Shown: positions 1 through 8,410, counted from the stretch's first letter. The stretch is DNA of 48,478 nucleotides from CAZIPE01 sp964541305 (GCA_964541305.1 CAZIPE010000007.1:1-48478); one strand, 5' to 3'. Program-made: numbers and translations. The notes: a model not told the origin generated them from the sequence alone.

Positions 1-31
1 GTGGTTATTTAATCTGCGCTATAATCTAGTG

Positions 32-59
32 TTGCCATATTGACGAGGTGTGGTATAAT
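32..59 (+). promoter_or_regulatory. sigma70-type promoter of the first transcription unit
   Basis: A -35 box TTGCCA (32-37) and a consensus -10 box TATAAT (54-59) are separated by 16 bases. Transcription should begin near 66, about 200 bases before the first long gene. This implies either a long structured leader or a separate small RNA in 66-232. Confidence 0.6.
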
Positions 60-104
60 ACTATTTGGAGTTTAACTCTGCTCACAAGTTAGCATAAAGT
101 GACT

Positions 105-176
105 ATGGTTAGCACCGAAACAGCTTTGCCCAAAACGAAAGTGAATCTTTTTATAAAGACACCCACTGTAGACTAA
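105..176 (+). CDS. possible 23-residue leader peptide
   Basis: An ATG at 105 opens a short frame ending with TAA at 174-176. It lies downstream of the promoter at 32-59 and its 3' part covers the 5' arms of the hairpin at 155-229. There is only a weak purine stretch upstream and no clear Shine-Dalgarno site. If translated, a ribosome on it would mask the 5' arms, which is how leader-peptide attenuators work. The frame is short enough to be chance, and no bias toward one amino acid marks a specific regulatory signal. Confidence 0.2.
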   Translation: MVSTETALPKTKVNLFIKTPTVD

Positions 177-232
177 GCAATTTGCGCACTAAGGCGAATT
201 ACTAATATAAATCTGCAGAAGGTGTCTTTTTT
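155..232 (+). promoter_or_regulatory. three-helix hairpin with U-tract: terminator, attenuator or sRNA 3' end
   Basis: Three stacked complementary segments are visible. AAAGACACC (155-163) pairs with GGTGTCTTT (221-229). CTGTAGA (166-172) pairs with TCTGCAG (212-218), with one G-U. AATTTGC (179-185) pairs with GCGAATT (194-200), with one G-U. The outer helices are joined by a 2x2 internal loop. The 3' arm runs into a stretch of T ending at 232, as in an intrinsic terminator. With the promoter at 32-59 it could end an RNA of about 165 nt, or act as an attenuator before the gene at 265. I do not recognise a known RNA family. Confidence 0.45.
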
Positions 233-264
233 GTATACCTATTCTGCGCAGAAAGGTGTCTGCT

Positions 265-744
265 ATGGGAAAAATAGCAACAGTAGTTGGCGATATGCCA
301 TTTGCCGGACGTGCGGCAGTTGAAAACGCGTATTTTTGGGCACGATCAGAAACCAAAGATATTAATACAAAATGCAAGCGGTGTGCCGTAGCGGCAAGTT
401 TCTTACTTGTATTTGCCGGATTACATGCCGTTCAAGCCAAGATGGGAATGGCTGACCTCAGTTACGACGTAGCTGAAGTACGAAAAGACCCGAACCTGAA
501 AGCCTATTTTGAGACTAGCGTCTCAGGACTTTACAGCCTTGCAATGGGAGCAGTGACCTACACTCAGCTACAACTAGCAGGAAAGACCGTTGTGGATACA
601 CTCGATGTTATTGGTGACATTAGTAGAGACGAGGCTACCGAAGCAAGACGTCCGTTTCAAATTGACACCCCCAAAATGCACGAAGTTGCTTTTACTCTCG
701 TCGGCCAGCTACTCTTCGCAAGCCTCAATGACGGGAGGCTGTAG
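265..744 (+). CDS. hypothetical protein with one or two hydrophobic segments
   Basis: A 159-residue protein I do not recognise. The start at ATG 265 is preferred over GTG 256 because a purine-rich AGAAAGG (250-256) sits 8 bases upstream of it. A hydrophobic stretch near residues 40-58 (containing VAASFLLVFAGLHAV) suggests a membrane anchor or signal, followed by a mainly helical, weakly hydrophobic region. Its stop overlaps the GTG start of the next gene by one base, so the two are probably co-translated. The upstream leader contains a large hairpin that may control both. It may be membrane-bound, with a role linked to the HExxH protein downstream; that link is inference from coupling only. 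Confidence 0.6.
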   Translation: MGKIATVVGDMPFAGRAAVENAYFWARSETKDINTKCKRCAVAASFLLVFAGLHAVQAKMGMADLSYDVAEVRKDPNLKAYFETSVSGLYSLAMGAVTYTQLQLAGKTVVDTLDVIGDISRDEATEARRPFQIDTPKMHEVAFTLVGQLLFASLNDGRL

Positions 745-1340
745 TGCCACACATAATTAGATCAGAAAATCCACTTTACCCAAAAGTGAAAATTACAGAC
801 GCACTTCTAGATGCTACTGGTGGACAAATTAAGGTTGACCTCGATGGTATCAACGAACTTCTACGAACCGAATTGGGCTTGGATGAAGAGGTGGCCCCAA
901 AATTTACTCTATATGGAAGACGTGACACCTCGACGATACTTGGCTTCCATTTTCCATTTAGTAGAACTGCGTGTGTAAACGTACAGGCCTCTGAACACTT
1001 CAAAAGCGCGTCATCAACGCTGATTCATGAATCAGTTCATCTTGTTGATAGCATCCATCACCCAATACGAACAGCGGGTGAGGTAGCGCTCCGGTGGGGC
1101 TCGCACAAGGGAAGTATGTTCGCTGGCTCGTTTGTGAGTGGCGTTCTGCCTGGGCCAGTAGTAACCGACGCTATCTCGCATGCACTTACGTACTACAACC
1201 TGAGAATGGGGTTATATTATCGACATTTAGACCCGAGCGAAAACCGCGCCCGTGCCATGGAGAATGACCATGATGTAGTCGAAAAATACAAAGACGTTAT
1301 ACAGGTGGGACGTCATGCTACCCGCTTCACTATGTTTTAA
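744..1340 (+). CDS. putative zinc metallopeptidase-like protein (HExxH)
   Basis: A 198-residue protein starting at GTG 744, with GGAGG at 734-738 five bases upstream and the TAG of the previous gene overlapping the start. It contains HESVH at residues 95-99 within a hydrophobic context (STLIHESVHLVD), which fits the HExxH zinc-binding helix of metallopeptidases. A later acidic, charged stretch around residues 160-170 (DPSENRARAMEND) could supply the third ligand, as in gluzincins. No signal peptide is evident. The family is not recognised; HExxH also occurs by chance, so peptidase function is inferred from the motif and its context. The neighbouring membrane protein may be a partner or substrate. 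Confidence 0.5.
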   Translation: MPHIIRSENPLYPKVKITDALLDATGGQIKVDLDGINELLRTELGLDEEVAPKFTLYGRRDTSTILGFHFPFSRTACVNVQASEHFKSASSTLIHESVHLVDSIHHPIRTAGEVALRWGSHKGSMFAGSFVSGVLPGPVVTDAISHALTYYNLRMGLYYRHLDPSENRARAMENDHDVVEKYKDVIQVGRHATRFTMF

Positions 1341-1376
1341 ACACAGTCTGGAAATACAATGTTTAATTAATTACAA

Positions 1377-1476
1377 NNNNNNNNNNNNNNNNNNNNNNNN
1401 NNNNNNNNNNNNNNNNNNNNNNNNNNNNNNNNNNNNNNNNNNNNNNNNNNNNNNNNNNNNNNNNNNNNNNNNNNNN
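1377..1476. other. assembly gap (100 N)
   Basis: Positions 1377-1476 are exactly 100 N, the conventional length for a scaffold gap of unknown size. Genes may be missing here, and adjacency of the genes on either side is not proven. Confidence 0.95.
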
Positions 1477-1491
1477 CAAGGAGGTTTTAAA

Positions 1492-2688
1492 ATGGATACA
1501 CAACATCAAAGTATGGGCGCAACCCAGGCACAAAGAGCCAGTTTTAATGGAGAAATTAGCCCACAACAAGAAGCAACTGCTGCTGTCTTGGGCATACCAG
1601 AAGACACACAGGACAGTATCTTTAATACTCCTGAGCTTGCTCGAATTCAAATATGTCGAGCAGCAGAATTAATTCTCGAGAATCACTCTACCATCATAAG
1701 TAGAACTACCGCCCAGGGAAGAAAGGATATGTATCGCGTGTCACTTGGAAACGAGCATTTTCCTGTAAAAAAAGGTATTCTTGAAAATACCCTTGAGGAT
1801 AATGGCGTAATGCCTGGTTTTAATCTAAGGCAAAGAATTGTAAGTAAAAACCAAGACATGCAACCTATATACCTGGTAACTGGCGATGTCATTGAGAGGC
1901 CTGTTGTGACAATAATGCCCGCAACAGGTGAAGTCTATCAGGATAGTGGTCTCACTGCTCCACTCTATGATGCTGAAGACTTACGAAAAATTAGTGAAAT
2001 AATATCGGCTATAGGATTAGACTCTAGCGAACGGCACGAGGAACTAAAGCGATCAGAAGAGTATCAAAAAGAAATATCTAGAAGCCGACGCATTAAGAGA
2101 GTTTCTCGAACAATAGGAGCAGCCATTTTAGCAACAGGGCTCTGGTTTGCGACACCACCTGCAGTAGAGGGTGTTCAAAACTGGAGGCAAGAACGTGCTG
2201 AACAAGAAGCTGAACAAAAAGCAGCTGAACGTGCTACGGAACTACAGCAACAAGCTGAAGCAAAGCAGGCACGAGAAGAGCGCGAGACAGCAGTCCGGAA
2301 TTTTGATTCAAAGTATGATATCGACCCATCCATAATACCCATACAGGCAGGAGTCGTAGGAGTAGCACAGGCAACCGAAGCATTCATTGATATAGAGGTG
2401 CCGTCCTACGGTGAAGCTGACATCTCTCAATCGCTTGCACGAGATCTTAGCAGCCCAAGATCAATAAGCATCCCCGAATACTCATTAGAGTCGAGTGGGT
2501 ACAGAGAGGTTTCAATGCCGATAGAAGCGGGTCAGGGCTATAGAGTAACGCATAATGGATCGGCCACGGAAATAGTAAATGTTCGGTTTAACCCAGCAAC
2601 CAACAAACTAGAAATTGGACACTCGCACCCATTCGGAGCCTCGGAACGAACAGCAACCGAGATCTATATTCAAAGTACCGGTCGTTGA
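1492..2688 (+). CDS. hypothetical single-pass membrane protein with coiled coil
   Basis: A 398-residue protein; the start at ATG 1492 is fixed by a strong AAGGAGG (1478-1484) seven bases upstream, just after the assembly gap. The first ~200 residues are soluble and mixed. A basic stretch (RSRRIKRVSR) precedes one transmembrane helix (GAAILATGLWFATPPA). Next comes a Glu/Ala/Gln-rich segment of about 50 residues typical of a coiled coil, then a C-terminal domain of about 130 residues. The basic-then-hydrophobic order suggests an N-in, C-out topology. No known domain is recognised. The strong ribosome site suggests it may be an internal cistron of an operon cut by the gap. Confidence 0.65.
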   Translation: MDTQHQSMGATQAQRASFNGEISPQQEATAAVLGIPEDTQDSIFNTPELARIQICRAAELILENHSTIISRTTAQGRKDMYRVSLGNEHFPVKKGILENTLEDNGVMPGFNLRQRIVSKNQDMQPIYLVTGDVIERPVVTIMPATGEVYQDSGLTAPLYDAEDLRKISEIISAIGLDSSERHEELKRSEEYQKEISRSRRIKRVSRTIGAAILATGLWFATPPAVEGVQNWRQERAEQEAEQKAAERATELQQQAEAKQAREERETAVRNFDSKYDIDPSIIPIQAGVVGVAQATEAFIDIEVPSYGEADISQSLARDLSSPRSISIPEYSLESSGYREVSMPIEAGQGYRVTHNGSATEIVNVRFNPATNKLEIGHSHPFGASERTATEIYIQSTGR

Positions 2689-2819
2689 TAATGATGTAGC
2701 GACCCTCAGAATCCCTCGAACTTAGATTGAAATACCATCTACACACCTACAGCCATAAATTATAGGCATGACGAAAATGCTCTTGTGTTTATTTTGCTGT
2801 TTGCTGGTATTCTTTATGG

Positions 2820-3704
2820 ATGCCCTACCCAGAAATACCGCAGGCCGATGTCGACACGCTCGATATTACGCTTGAACATTTGAAATTTCTACAAGACGAA
2901 CTAAGCGAAATAGCCCCTGATGAGCCAATGCCATCACAACTCTACGATAATCTTAGAGATATAAATACTCAACTCGAATCATCACTCGGCGATCAACTCG
3001 TAACTGTAAACGGCAGTGTCATCATCCCAACATTAGACGAATTCGGACACGTAACAGGAATTGCGCAGGCACAAACGATAATAGAGGGTACATTCACTGC
3101 ACTACTTGTTCAGAATCTCGTTGATCCGAATACCGAACTGTCATCATGGGTAGTTGGGCTGCAGTTTGATACCGGCGGTACATCGTTCGAAACCATGGTT
3201 GAAGAAACGACAATTAATTACCGGTTTTTTGCACCAGTTAGTCGATGTACCTTTAGCTCACTCGAGTCTGACTCAGGAATTGAAGATATCATGCCCGACG
3301 ACGATGATGACTATGCCACAGAGATAGATATTGCACTTCTTGATGACGCGATTGATCTTGGTAGAGTTGATGATCTTGTACGACAGTCTTTTCCGAACTT
3401 TTCTGATCTGCAACGCGAGATGTACATTAGCTACATTAGGCGAGTAGGGAGTTTGTCGTCGCGATCAGTAATACTTGCGAGCAACCGAAGCACCCTTATT
3501 GATGGCTCGTTAGAGTCAGCCGAACTATTAAGCATCGATGAGCCACAACAATTTAGTGGAGTATTCAAAGATTACTATGTCAGTGAAGTAGTGGATGATG
3601 AGGAAAATACTCACTTTATGCTTGGAATCATGTGCGAAGATCCAGATGACGGCGTTATGGTCTTTGCACTTATAAATGACCTCACTTCATTAAAAATTAA
3701 ATAG
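2820..3704 (+). CDS. hypothetical acidic cytoplasmic protein
   Basis: A 294-residue, strongly acidic protein with no signal peptide or membrane segment; a run of Asp near residues 160-166 is conspicuous. An extended -10 box (TGGTATTCT, ending at 2813) lies six bases before the ATG, which fits a leaderless transcript. I do not recognise the family. The alternating hydrophobic and acidic pattern suggests a folded mixed alpha/beta protein. The 131 bases before it hold only the promoter. It is one of several unknown proteins in the first 8 kb with no recognisable metabolic context. Confidence 0.6.
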   Translation: MPYPEIPQADVDTLDITLEHLKFLQDELSEIAPDEPMPSQLYDNLRDINTQLESSLGDQLVTVNGSVIIPTLDEFGHVTGIAQAQTIIEGTFTALLVQNLVDPNTELSSWVVGLQFDTGGTSFETMVEETTINYRFFAPVSRCTFSSLESDSGIEDIMPDDDDDYATEIDIALLDDAIDLGRVDDLVRQSFPNFSDLQREMYISYIRRVGSLSSRSVILASNRSTLIDGSLESAELLSIDEPQQFSGVFKDYYVSEVVDDEENTHFMLGIMCEDPDDGVMVFALINDLTSLKIK

Positions 3705-3742
3705 ATTATATATTTAAGATAGAGTACACTCAGTAATTATTT

Positions 3743-4234
3743 ATGGAACAAAAGTTATTTGCACCCACTAATTTTCTTGAAACCTGCCTAGGTTTACAAG
3801 AAATTATTGCCGCCGCACCACCAGATGAAAAGAGAACAGCGGGTAATGATGCTCGTGAAATGATTCTCCAAGGAGATCTTCACTACTATGGTGCGCGTAA
3901 GCTTGAAATCAGAACCTTAGGTGCATTTGCACTGCCCGACAAACTCACTCAAGAAAGTGAAATCTGGCCCGTTATACAATACGGCGGGCTCAGAATGAAA
4001 GGCTTGCTCGCAAACATTTCGTTCTTTTCGGTTCATAGAATGAACACCCTTGCATGGATGATTGCAGACCCGCTCATTCGCGCCAATGAAGGACCTCATA
4101 ATGCGAGTGGTCTTACCGCAGATATTGACCGAGATGAAACCCCTGATAGAATCCCGTTAATGCTTGACCATCCTTTACGCAGACCGCTCTATCTTCCGGT
4201 GGGCATGATAGAATCAGTGCTTATTGCAGCCTAG
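3743..4234 (+). CDS. hypothetical protein
   Basis: A 163-residue protein without signal peptide or clear membrane segment. A TACACT -10-like box (3725-3730) lies 12 bases before the ATG, so the leader would be only a few bases and has no Shine-Dalgarno site. The sequence is mixed helical and strand-like, with a hydrophobic C-terminus. No catalytic motif or known family is recognised. It is monocistronic by spacing: the next gene has its own promoter. Confidence 0.55.
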   Translation: MEQKLFAPTNFLETCLGLQEIIAAAPPDEKRTAGNDAREMILQGDLHYYGARKLEIRTLGAFALPDKLTQESEIWPVIQYGGLRMKGLLANISFFSVHRMNTLAWMIADPLIRANEGPHNASGLTADIDRDETPDRIPLMLDHPLRRPLYLPVGMIESVLIAA

Positions 4235-4276
4235 AGATAAGATGACGCGCCGCTACGGTTGCACCATACAAAGTAC

Positions 4277-4305
4277 TTGCTCATAACACGATTTTTTGTT
4301 ATAAT
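4277..4305 (+). promoter_or_regulatory. promoter of the TPM-like gene, leaderless architecture
   Basis: A -35 box TTGCTC (4277-4282), a 17-base spacer and a consensus -10 box TATAAT (4300-4305). The ATG at 4312 lies where transcription should start, so the mRNA is predicted to have no 5' UTR. Confidence 0.7.
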
Positions 4306-4311
4306 ATGCTT

Positions 4312-6612
4312 ATGAAAAAAGTTTTTGGTGCGGGGATTGCGCTAACCTCATTCTTGGGAGTTGGTGAAGTTACACAAGCTCAGCCTAGTCAGGAACAGTG
4401 CGCACCGGTATATGATGAGACTCTTCGGGGAGATTCATCTACTGCCCTCAGTCGTGAAATTGAAGAATATGCTGAAGCGGGCACTGATGTACATGTCCAA
4501 ATTGTGATTGACGGTACGAAATATGGCATACGTGAAGGTGGCGAAACGGGTCGCCAGCAGGCTGCCCGCTACAGAGAGGAATTAACAGCAGAGTGTGCAT
4601 GGAATGATCAAAACATAGTTAATGTCCTGGTCTCAACCAATCCGCGTGTTTTCGAAACATTTCGCGATGGGCAGGCGGAAGACGATATAAACAGGGGAGA
4701 CTATGAAGACGCCGAGGTAAGGTTTATAGAAAACCTAGGAGATGCGGACACCCCCTTCCAGTCTGATGTTGCAGTCCTGCTCAATGATATTAACCCTTAT
4801 GACGAGGATGTCATACCACAAGAGGCAGATCGGGATGAAGAACCGTCAGAGCCAAGCGAACCTATGCATATTCCCTTTAAAGAAATTCTGGGAGCTCTCG
4901 CAGGGTTGACGATGCTTGGCGGTATCGGTGCGCGAGGATACAAAGGATATCAACTTAAGTCAATTAAAAAGGGTGCGCTCGCAAACGCTGAAGAAGTAAA
5001 AACTGCGCTTTCGACTGCGCTGATTGATTCAAACGCCTCATTAAGTATTGTTCATGATGATGACGCAATAAACCTTAGAGCTGGTGTGGATGAAGGATAT
5101 GCAGTATTTTCACAGTTAGATACTTCGCAAAATGATGTTAAAGAGGCGTATGCGCGGGAACGATTCAGATTATGGCCACAATTATATTCTGTTGTAAGCC
5201 AGGCCGAAATACTCGATGATATTGTCCGAGCTGGTCGGGATAAAGCTGAGTACATCACCAACTCATCGAGCGAACTTGCAAACGACATCCAAACCATAGA
5301 TCAGCAAATCACGACTTTTGCTGAACAGCTAGATTACGTAAAATCAATGATTACTCAGCTAACTCACGAGGGTTGGTGGGATCTCTCTATATATACATCT
5401 GTTGTTTCCCACTTTGAGACCCACCTTGCCAACGTTCGCGAGCTTCGCGAAAATCGGTACGTAGATCAACCTTCAGACATTATTGAAGAGTACGGCCCCG
5501 AACTTGGTGAACTAGGCGAAAAAGTTAAAGCCCTCCCCGAAAGACTTTCAGTTATTCAATCTATTTCCAAAAAACAAGAAAAAGAGCAGGCCACCTACAA
5601 CTCAATTGAACATAATACATCCAACTTGCTAACTCTTTTAAAAGCCGATTTTCACCCTTCGTGTACGCAGGATATTGCAGAAATTGACAGTGAAGCTCGT
5701 GCAGCACTTGCACAAATCGACACCATCCGCAGTAAGATGACTAACCTGGTGGGTGATTCAGCTGGTAACAATGCGAAATCTGCTTCTACAGTCGAGGAAG
5801 CTGAACAGCTCATGGTGCAATACAATGAAACTACCAAACATCTGATTGCACTGTCTGAAACAGTTACCGAACGCCAAAAAAAGATTGAAACGATACGAGA
5901 AGGCCTACCAATTCGACTCACGACTGTCGAATCACTATTAGAAAATACACGTGACTACAGTTTCAACACCTACGCCGATGACGTCGAAGAAGCAACACGA
6001 GATGATCTTACTGATTTAGCGAACGAGTTCCGAGCATTTCACAAAAATACTACAGAAAAAGCTAACGAAAAGTTGCCGTATCTTGAAATTGATAAGGCAA
6101 TGAATAAATTCGAAACATCATCTGCGCGCATTGCTGAGAGAGCTAAAGATGAAAAGACTGAGATGGATAGCCTACGAAGAGAAGTGTCGTCATTGGAAGA
6201 TAGGGCCCGCCAAGAGCTGCAAAGTGTAGAGTCTTATGTGTCATCACACCGTTCGGACATTGATAGTAGCTCAGAATCAACAATAGCGAACATTAGACTC
6301 TTGCGCGCAAATGAATCTGCATCTCGCGGGAATCTTCGCGCACAGATTGACGATTTTAATCAGTTAATGCAAGAAATAGCTCGGGCCGAACAGGAAGCTC
6401 AATCAGATGTACGTCGTGAAGAAGAAAAACGTGCGGCCGAGAGACGACGCAAACAACAAGAGGAAGACGAAGAGCGACGTCGTCGACAACGTAGCTCATC
6501 TTCGAGCAGTGGGTCTTCATTTGGTGGAAGTAGCTTCGGGGGATTTGACGGAGGAAGTAGTTTTGGTGGCGGAGGTGATAGTGGAGGCAGTAGTAGTGGT
6601 GGTAGCTGGTAA
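4312..6612 (+). CDS. TPM/YgcG-like membrane protein with long coiled coil and Gly/Ser tail
   Basis: A protein of 766 residues. ATG 4312 is chosen over ATG 4306 because it coincides with the predicted transcription start. It begins with a signal peptide (residues 1-25, ending near TQA). A domain of about 150 residues follows that resembles the TPM domain of YgcG-type proteins, then an acidic linker and a transmembrane helix near residues 190-210. The next ~450 residues are helical and coiled-coil-like. The end is a charged Arg/Glu stretch and a Ser/Gly-rich tail closing in GGSW, a hallmark of TPM proteins. Family TPM proteins are usually 200-300 residues, so the helical insert is unusual. An envelope or photosystem-repair-like role cannot be assigned. 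Confidence 0.6.
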   Translation: MKKVFGAGIALTSFLGVGEVTQAQPSQEQCAPVYDETLRGDSSTALSREIEEYAEAGTDVHVQIVIDGTKYGIREGGETGRQQAARYREELTAECAWNDQNIVNVLVSTNPRVFETFRDGQAEDDINRGDYEDAEVRFIENLGDADTPFQSDVAVLLNDINPYDEDVIPQEADRDEEPSEPSEPMHIPFKEILGALAGLTMLGGIGARGYKGYQLKSIKKGALANAEEVKTALSTALIDSNASLSIVHDDDAINLRAGVDEGYAVFSQLDTSQNDVKEAYARERFRLWPQLYSVVSQAEILDDIVRAGRDKAEYITNSSSELANDIQTIDQQITTFAEQLDYVKSMITQLTHEGWWDLSIYTSVVSHFETHLANVRELRENRYVDQPSDIIEEYGPELGELGEKVKALPERLSVIQSISKKQEKEQATYNSIEHNTSNLLTLLKADFHPSCTQDIAEIDSEARAALAQIDTIRSKMTNLVGDSAGNNAKSASTVEEAEQLMVQYNETTKHLIALSETVTERQKKIETIREGLPIRLTTVESLLENTRDYSFNTYADDVEEATRDDLTDLANEFRAFHKNTTEKANEKLPYLEIDKAMNKFETSSARIAERAKDEKTEMDSLRREVSSLEDRARQELQSVESYVSSHRSDIDSSSESTIANIRLLRANESASRGNLRAQIDDFNQLMQEIARAEQEAQSDVRREEEKRAAERRRKQQEEDEERRRRQRSSSSSSGSSFGGSSFGGFDGGSSFGGGGDSGGSSSGGSW

Positions 6613-6661
6613 CGACGACCGTTAGATATTCAAAAAGTGGGGGAGGGTGTAGAATATCAGT

Positions 6662-7054
6662 ATGAAGAATGTCGTGAAAAAGGCGAAGTGGACTAAAGCA
6701 CTAACAGTACTGCTATGGATTAACAGCGTTGCTGCGCTAGCAGGAGGGCTCAATCTGCTTTCAGGTAAACTCGTTTTACCCGCTTCACAACTTACCGGCA
6801 CTGGCTTCACGAGCTATTATTTCCCAGGTGTGATTCTCTTTGCGGTAGTCGGTGGTAGCGCCCTGCTCGCACTACTCGCTCACTACAAGCACCTCGCTCA
6901 TGCCGCACTTCTAAGCTTACTTTCTGGTGTTATTTTGGTCATTTGGATTGTTGGTGAGATAGCCTCAATTCAAACATTACATTTCTTGCAATTCGTATTC
7001 TTGGCCTCCGGCATTGCCGTCATTTATCTCACGCCAGCTGAATCTGATACATAA
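6662..7054 (+). CDS. small integral membrane protein, about four helices
   Basis: A 130-residue, very hydrophobic protein with a basic N-terminus (MKNVVKKAKWTK) and about four predicted membrane helices. A TAGAAT -10-like box (6650-6655) lies six bases before the ATG, fitting leaderless initiation. The family is not recognised. It is separated from the TPM-like gene by only 49 bases, so a functional link in the envelope is possible but unproven. Confidence 0.6.
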   Translation: MKNVVKKAKWTKALTVLLWINSVAALAGGLNLLSGKLVLPASQLTGTGFTSYYFPGVILFAVVGGSALLALLAHYKHLAHAALLSLLSGVILVIWIVGEIASIQTLHFLQFVFLASGIAVIYLTPAESDT

Positions 7055-7071
7055 TAGAAAATGACAAATAT

Positions 7072-7105
7072 CTACCTTGTTAACGTTAAGCCTACTTCTA
7101 GGTAG
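7072..7105. repeat. nested inverted repeats in the intergenic region
   Basis: CTACCT (7072-7077) is complementary to AGGTAG (7100-7105), and between them lies the perfect 10-base palindrome TTAACGTTAA (7080-7089). No T-tract follows, so it is a weak terminator candidate. It may instead be a protein-binding site, or chance in AT-rich DNA. Confidence 0.3.
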
Positions 7106-7196
7106 CTGAAGATTTATGTCGTCTTTAACTATTCACTGACAGTGACCTACATAACGAATGTGTTTATATGATACGGGAGTAGTATAGTAGTCAACT

Positions 7197-8144
7197 ATGC
7201 ACGGCGAACCAACCGATCCATTCGAAAATATTGTTAATCCAGAATTAGCCGACCAAGAAAGTCTCGTATTGCTTGGCGAGCTTGCTCATATGTTGGTTGA
7301 TCCGGAACCTGCCAGCAGGTGTAAGAGATATGGTTACTATGTTCCTGAGACCGGTGCAACTATTTATATATCTTCAACTTTTGAGGAAGAATATAAAGAT
7401 GATGTTGACGAAACATGGGTATCGGTCCACATCTGCCATGAATTCAAAGATAGTAGCGATGATTATGGATTAATGATTGCCTTTAACCACGATAATGAGC
7501 TGATAAATTTTATGTATCAAGATCCAGGAGCCATTTCTCGAGCAGCACGTGCAGCCCAAGATTTGCTTGACAGTAAAGCGATGGATGAAAAAGCGACGGT
7601 AATAACCAAAGAGGTACAGAATCTGCTGCTCTCACTCGAACTTCAAATGACCGAGGGATATCTTGGAATGAATAATTTTTTTGCAAAACGCCACGATAGA
7701 CACATAGCCGACGTCATTCGTGAAGCAACCGATGAAAAATTAGGTGATCGAGAGGTAGCTATACGGGAATTTGGCGCACCTGTTGACAATGATTCCTCTA
7801 TAAGCATAATCACTCATACTTTCGAAGGTGACAAAGACGAGCGTAATATTGATATACCTCCCTTACAAGTGGTGTATGAAGACCGCAAAAGATTTCTTAC
7901 CTACGTCTATAGCGTAGATCATCAAGGTGAACATAGTTTAGAAATTACTCCGAGTAGCGATATCCATGAGATACAAGAACCCCAACAGGATAACGTCGAT
8001 TCTACAGATAGCGACAGTGGTACAACCTCTGCAGACCAAAATAAACTATGGCAAGAAAAGCCCCTCGCACAAGATGTAGGCATGTTAATAGAAATGCTGG
8101 TAGGCATCAGCATCGACCACTCCGACCATTCCCGCTCGGAATAA
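7197..8144 (+). CDS. hypothetical acidic protein
   Basis: A 315-residue acidic protein with no signal peptide or membrane helix. A TATAGT -10-like box (7183-7188) lies eight bases before the ATG, so the transcript is nearly leaderless. The sequence is mixed, with a low-complexity Ser/Thr/Asp segment near residues 260-285 that probably links two domains. No known family or catalytic motif is recognised. It resembles the gene at 2820 in composition (acidic, Asp-rich), but I see no clear shared motif. Confidence 0.55.
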   Translation: MHGEPTDPFENIVNPELADQESLVLLGELAHMLVDPEPASRCKRYGYYVPETGATIYISSTFEEEYKDDVDETWVSVHICHEFKDSSDDYGLMIAFNHDNELINFMYQDPGAISRAARAAQDLLDSKAMDEKATVITKEVQNLLLSLELQMTEGYLGMNNFFAKRHDRHIADVIREATDEKLGDREVAIREFGAPVDNDSSISIITHTFEGDKDERNIDIPPLQVVYEDRKRFLTYVYSVDHQGEHSLEITPSSDIHEIQEPQQDNVDSTDSDSGTTSADQNKLWQEKPLAQDVGMLIEMLVGISIDHSDHSRSE

Positions 8145-8157
8145 TAATTGTTTAAGC

Positions 8158-8286
8158 ACCCTAGAAGATTTCAGCCTCCAACTCTACCACCTCTCCAAAG
8201 AAATCCCCTCCTCTGGTACCTGACTTGGTCTATCAACCATGCTCTACGCACTATCAACTATTGATCTCCCTACCAAAACAGATTAG
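8158..8286 (+). pseudogene. possible decayed four-helix-bundle protein remnant
   Basis: One plus-strand frame (8158-8286) reads like the N-terminal half of the four-helix-bundle/S23-type family: LYHLSKEIP (compare the family's LxKxFP), then GLSTMLYALSTIDLPT (compare GLxxQxRRAxxSIPxN). There is no start codon, a TGA interrupts it at 8221-8223, and the second half is absent. The match is judged by eye and is short, so it could be coincidence. It lies directly upstream of another truncated gene, consistent with local gene decay. Confidence 0.3.
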
Positions 8287-8308
8287 GTAAGAGTACAATA
8301 AGTACATT

Positions 8309-8410
8309 ATGGCAAGTTTAGAGGAGATTCAAAAAAGAGTAGTCGCGTTTCGTGATGCTCGCGACTGGTCGCAGACTGTATTTTCTAGCGGTTTTTTAGT
8401 TTGTCGATGA
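8309..8410 (+). pseudogene. truncated MazG-like nucleotide pyrophosphohydrolase
   Basis: The 33-codon frame starts MASLEEIQKRVVAFRDARDW. This matches the conserved N-terminus of the small MazG-like (dCTP/NTP pyrophosphatase) family, which normally continues with QFHTPKNLA and the acidic metal-binding EAxEL helix. Here the similarity ends after about 22 residues and the frame closes at TGA 8408-8410. The lost part coincides with the 3' end of the opposite-strand gene at 8385. A TACAAT -10-like box (8294-8299) is still present nine bases before the ATG. This looks like a gene cut by a rearrangement that brought in the neighbouring minus-strand gene. Confidence 0.6.

Noticed and set aside
90..232. 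tmRNA or other known housekeeping RNA at the window start
   Set aside because: No tag peptide, tRNA-like ends, SRP loop or RNase P core could be recognised; left as an unknown leader or small RNA.
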